DNA from: Cardiocondyla obscurior | Lineage: Eukaryota > Arthropoda > Insecta > Hymenoptera > Formicidae | Direction: 5' to 3' | Assembly (NCBI RefSeq): GCF_019399895.1 | Contig: NC_091864.1 | Location: forward strand, 2,086,001-2,150,000 | Length of the DNA stretch: 64,000 nucleotides | Notes under the pieces: generated by a model | What the model was told of the DNA's origin: nothing | Databases searched by the model: none | Seen by the model: the letters and a program-made list of their open reading frames with translations, nothing else | Program-made: the position numbers and the translations under genes | Shown here: positions 62,850 to 64,000 of the stretch, piece by piece | How positions within the stretch are numbered: the first letter of the stretch is position 1 | Layout: the number at the start of each line of letters is the position of its first letter

Positions 62850-63250
62850 CTCTCGGCGCAATGTTGCGTAGGTTTACTACACACACGCGCGTGGACACGT
62901 GCGTCGCGCCACGCCGGCCGGCTGGCCGGCCGGCGGAAAGACGGAACAGGGGTTATTTCTGTCGTCATCAGTCACTCGTAGCAGGTTTAAATCCACGACA
63001 GTGCGAGAGAGGCAGTGGAAGAGAAGGAGCGCGAAGCGGGAGAGGAGGACTCCGATTTCGTGCGTAGACATGACACAATGCCCGTAGTCTCTGCTCCTTT
63101 TCTGGAATCGGCGCGTACGCGATTCCTCCCTCTCGCCTTGTCGCGACTATTATAAGAAGGGGAGTATGTACGGGCGTATGAGAAAGTGGAGTATATAGTT
63201 AGTTACGGGAGAAGAGAAAGCGCGATGCACCAAATGCAGAGTGCTTGTTT
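62850..63250. promoter_or_regulatory. CpG-rich promoter-like block
   Basis: Contains a near-palindromic GGCCGG array (62,913-62,934), purine-rich GAGAGG runs and a TATAAGAAGG element at 63,151-63,160 on the plus strand. It could be an alternative promoter for the signal-peptide gene or for a neighbour beyond the window. Based on composition and motifs only. Confidence 0.3.
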
Positions 63251-64000
63251 AAGCGGAAGCTGATAGCAGGATACATGCGCCTTTCAAACTTAAATATATT
63301 TTCTTAGTAAACGCGTTTAAGGAGACTGATTATAGAATTCGGATCGACGGGTGATTTGATGTGTAGATTTTATAAATTAGAAAAAAAAAATTCTGACCTC
63401 TTCTTTTTTTTTCTTCTTTTTTTTACTTGCTTTCGTGCATTTGTGATTATCTTTATAATATCGCGGGGATTAATTATTGCATTTTTATTGCGTTTCGCTT
63501 GAGCGGCATAATTTGATCGTAGAACGTGCGTGTCTTGAAACATTGGTTGACAGGCCAATTCATGAACGGAAGGATACATCGCTCACGACAAATGACTGTA
63601 GTAAATGTTCTCGGACCAAGCCTCTGCCAATTTCCTGATCACTCGCGTCTCCTATCCCGTGTCAGCGCGAACCACGTCCGTGTTCAATGTTTCACGCGTT
63701 TGCTATGCGTCGAAAATGCATCAAGCGTTTTCAACACGTCGAACACGCCTCTTTGGGATTCCCGGTGCGGTCGTTACGGTAGTAGCTGCAAGGTGTATCG
63801 GGGGTGCAATCGGAAAGGCAGGGAGAAGCGATCGTGATTCATGATAATCAATGGATCCTTCAAGGACGGGAACGATGGCGTATTACCTTGAACTCGATCG
63901 TTTGGATTTAAATCGTTTCTCGAATTTCCATAACGTGGAATGCAGGTGGAATGCGAAATTGTTTTCACGGTACATGCGAGAGTTCTTACCCAACTTCCAT
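63251..64000. other. Noncoding DNA to the window end
   Basis: AT-rich then moderately GC-rich sequence; overlapping short frames on both strands (for example 103 codons at 63,526-63,837) with no recognisable domain. Confidence 0.4.

Noticed and set aside
1..64000. CRISPR arrays, rRNA or bacterial operon features
   Set aside because: None seen; the spliced, AT-rich, CpG-island structure is eukaryotic.

Overview
The window looks like nuclear DNA of an insect, most likely a hymenopteran such as an ant. It is AT-rich with CpG-dense islands, has many GT-AG introns and poly-A/T tracts, and holds one intronless secreted lipase of the type common in insects. Nothing points to a bacterium or virus. 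Most of the 64 kb is intron or intergenic DNA. The species is an inference; no marker gene fixes it.

Layout. From 1 to 13.6 kb there is noncoding DNA with a CpG-rich block (0.44-2.36 kb). A minus-strand cluster of repeated exon-like modules lies at 4.68-5.69 kb, and a 17-bp perfect hairpin at 6.2 kb. At 13.6-32.7 kb lie the last four visible exons of a plus-strand type I membrane protein: an LDL-receptor class A exon, a transmembrane exon, a cytoplasmic-tail exon open in two frames, and a short last exon ending in the PDZ-ligand-like residues EWFV. This resembles the end of a CUB/LDLa/TM protein such as Neto, but the CUB part is outside the window and the name is not secure. Its 16.5-kb intron contains a complete intronless pancreatic-lipase-family gene (23.0-24.1 kb, same strand), a second degenerate copy of the 5-kb module cluster (27.2-27.8 kb), and a block that may be decayed mariner-type transposase (about 30.0-30.3 kb).

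From 32.7 to 43.3 kb I see only AT-rich DNA and one possible minus-strand exon (33.7-33.9 kb). At 43.4-49.1 kb is the most unusual structure: an inverted repeat with arms of about 2.3 kb around an axis near 46,236. Each arm holds two direct copies, about 1.15 kb apart, of a CpG-rich exon-like unit, plus related exon modules with canonical splice sites. From 49.3 kb a CpG-rich promoter and 5' UTR lead into the first coding exon (signal peptide) of another plus-strand gene. The rest of the window, 50.4-64 kb, is probably its first intron, with a second promoter-like CpG block near 63 kb.

How things relate: the lipase is an independent gene nested in the receptor intron. The module families at 5/27 kb and 43-49 kb keep intron sequence between copies, so they spread by DNA duplication, not by retrocopying. 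All splice sites and exon joins were read by eye without transcript data.
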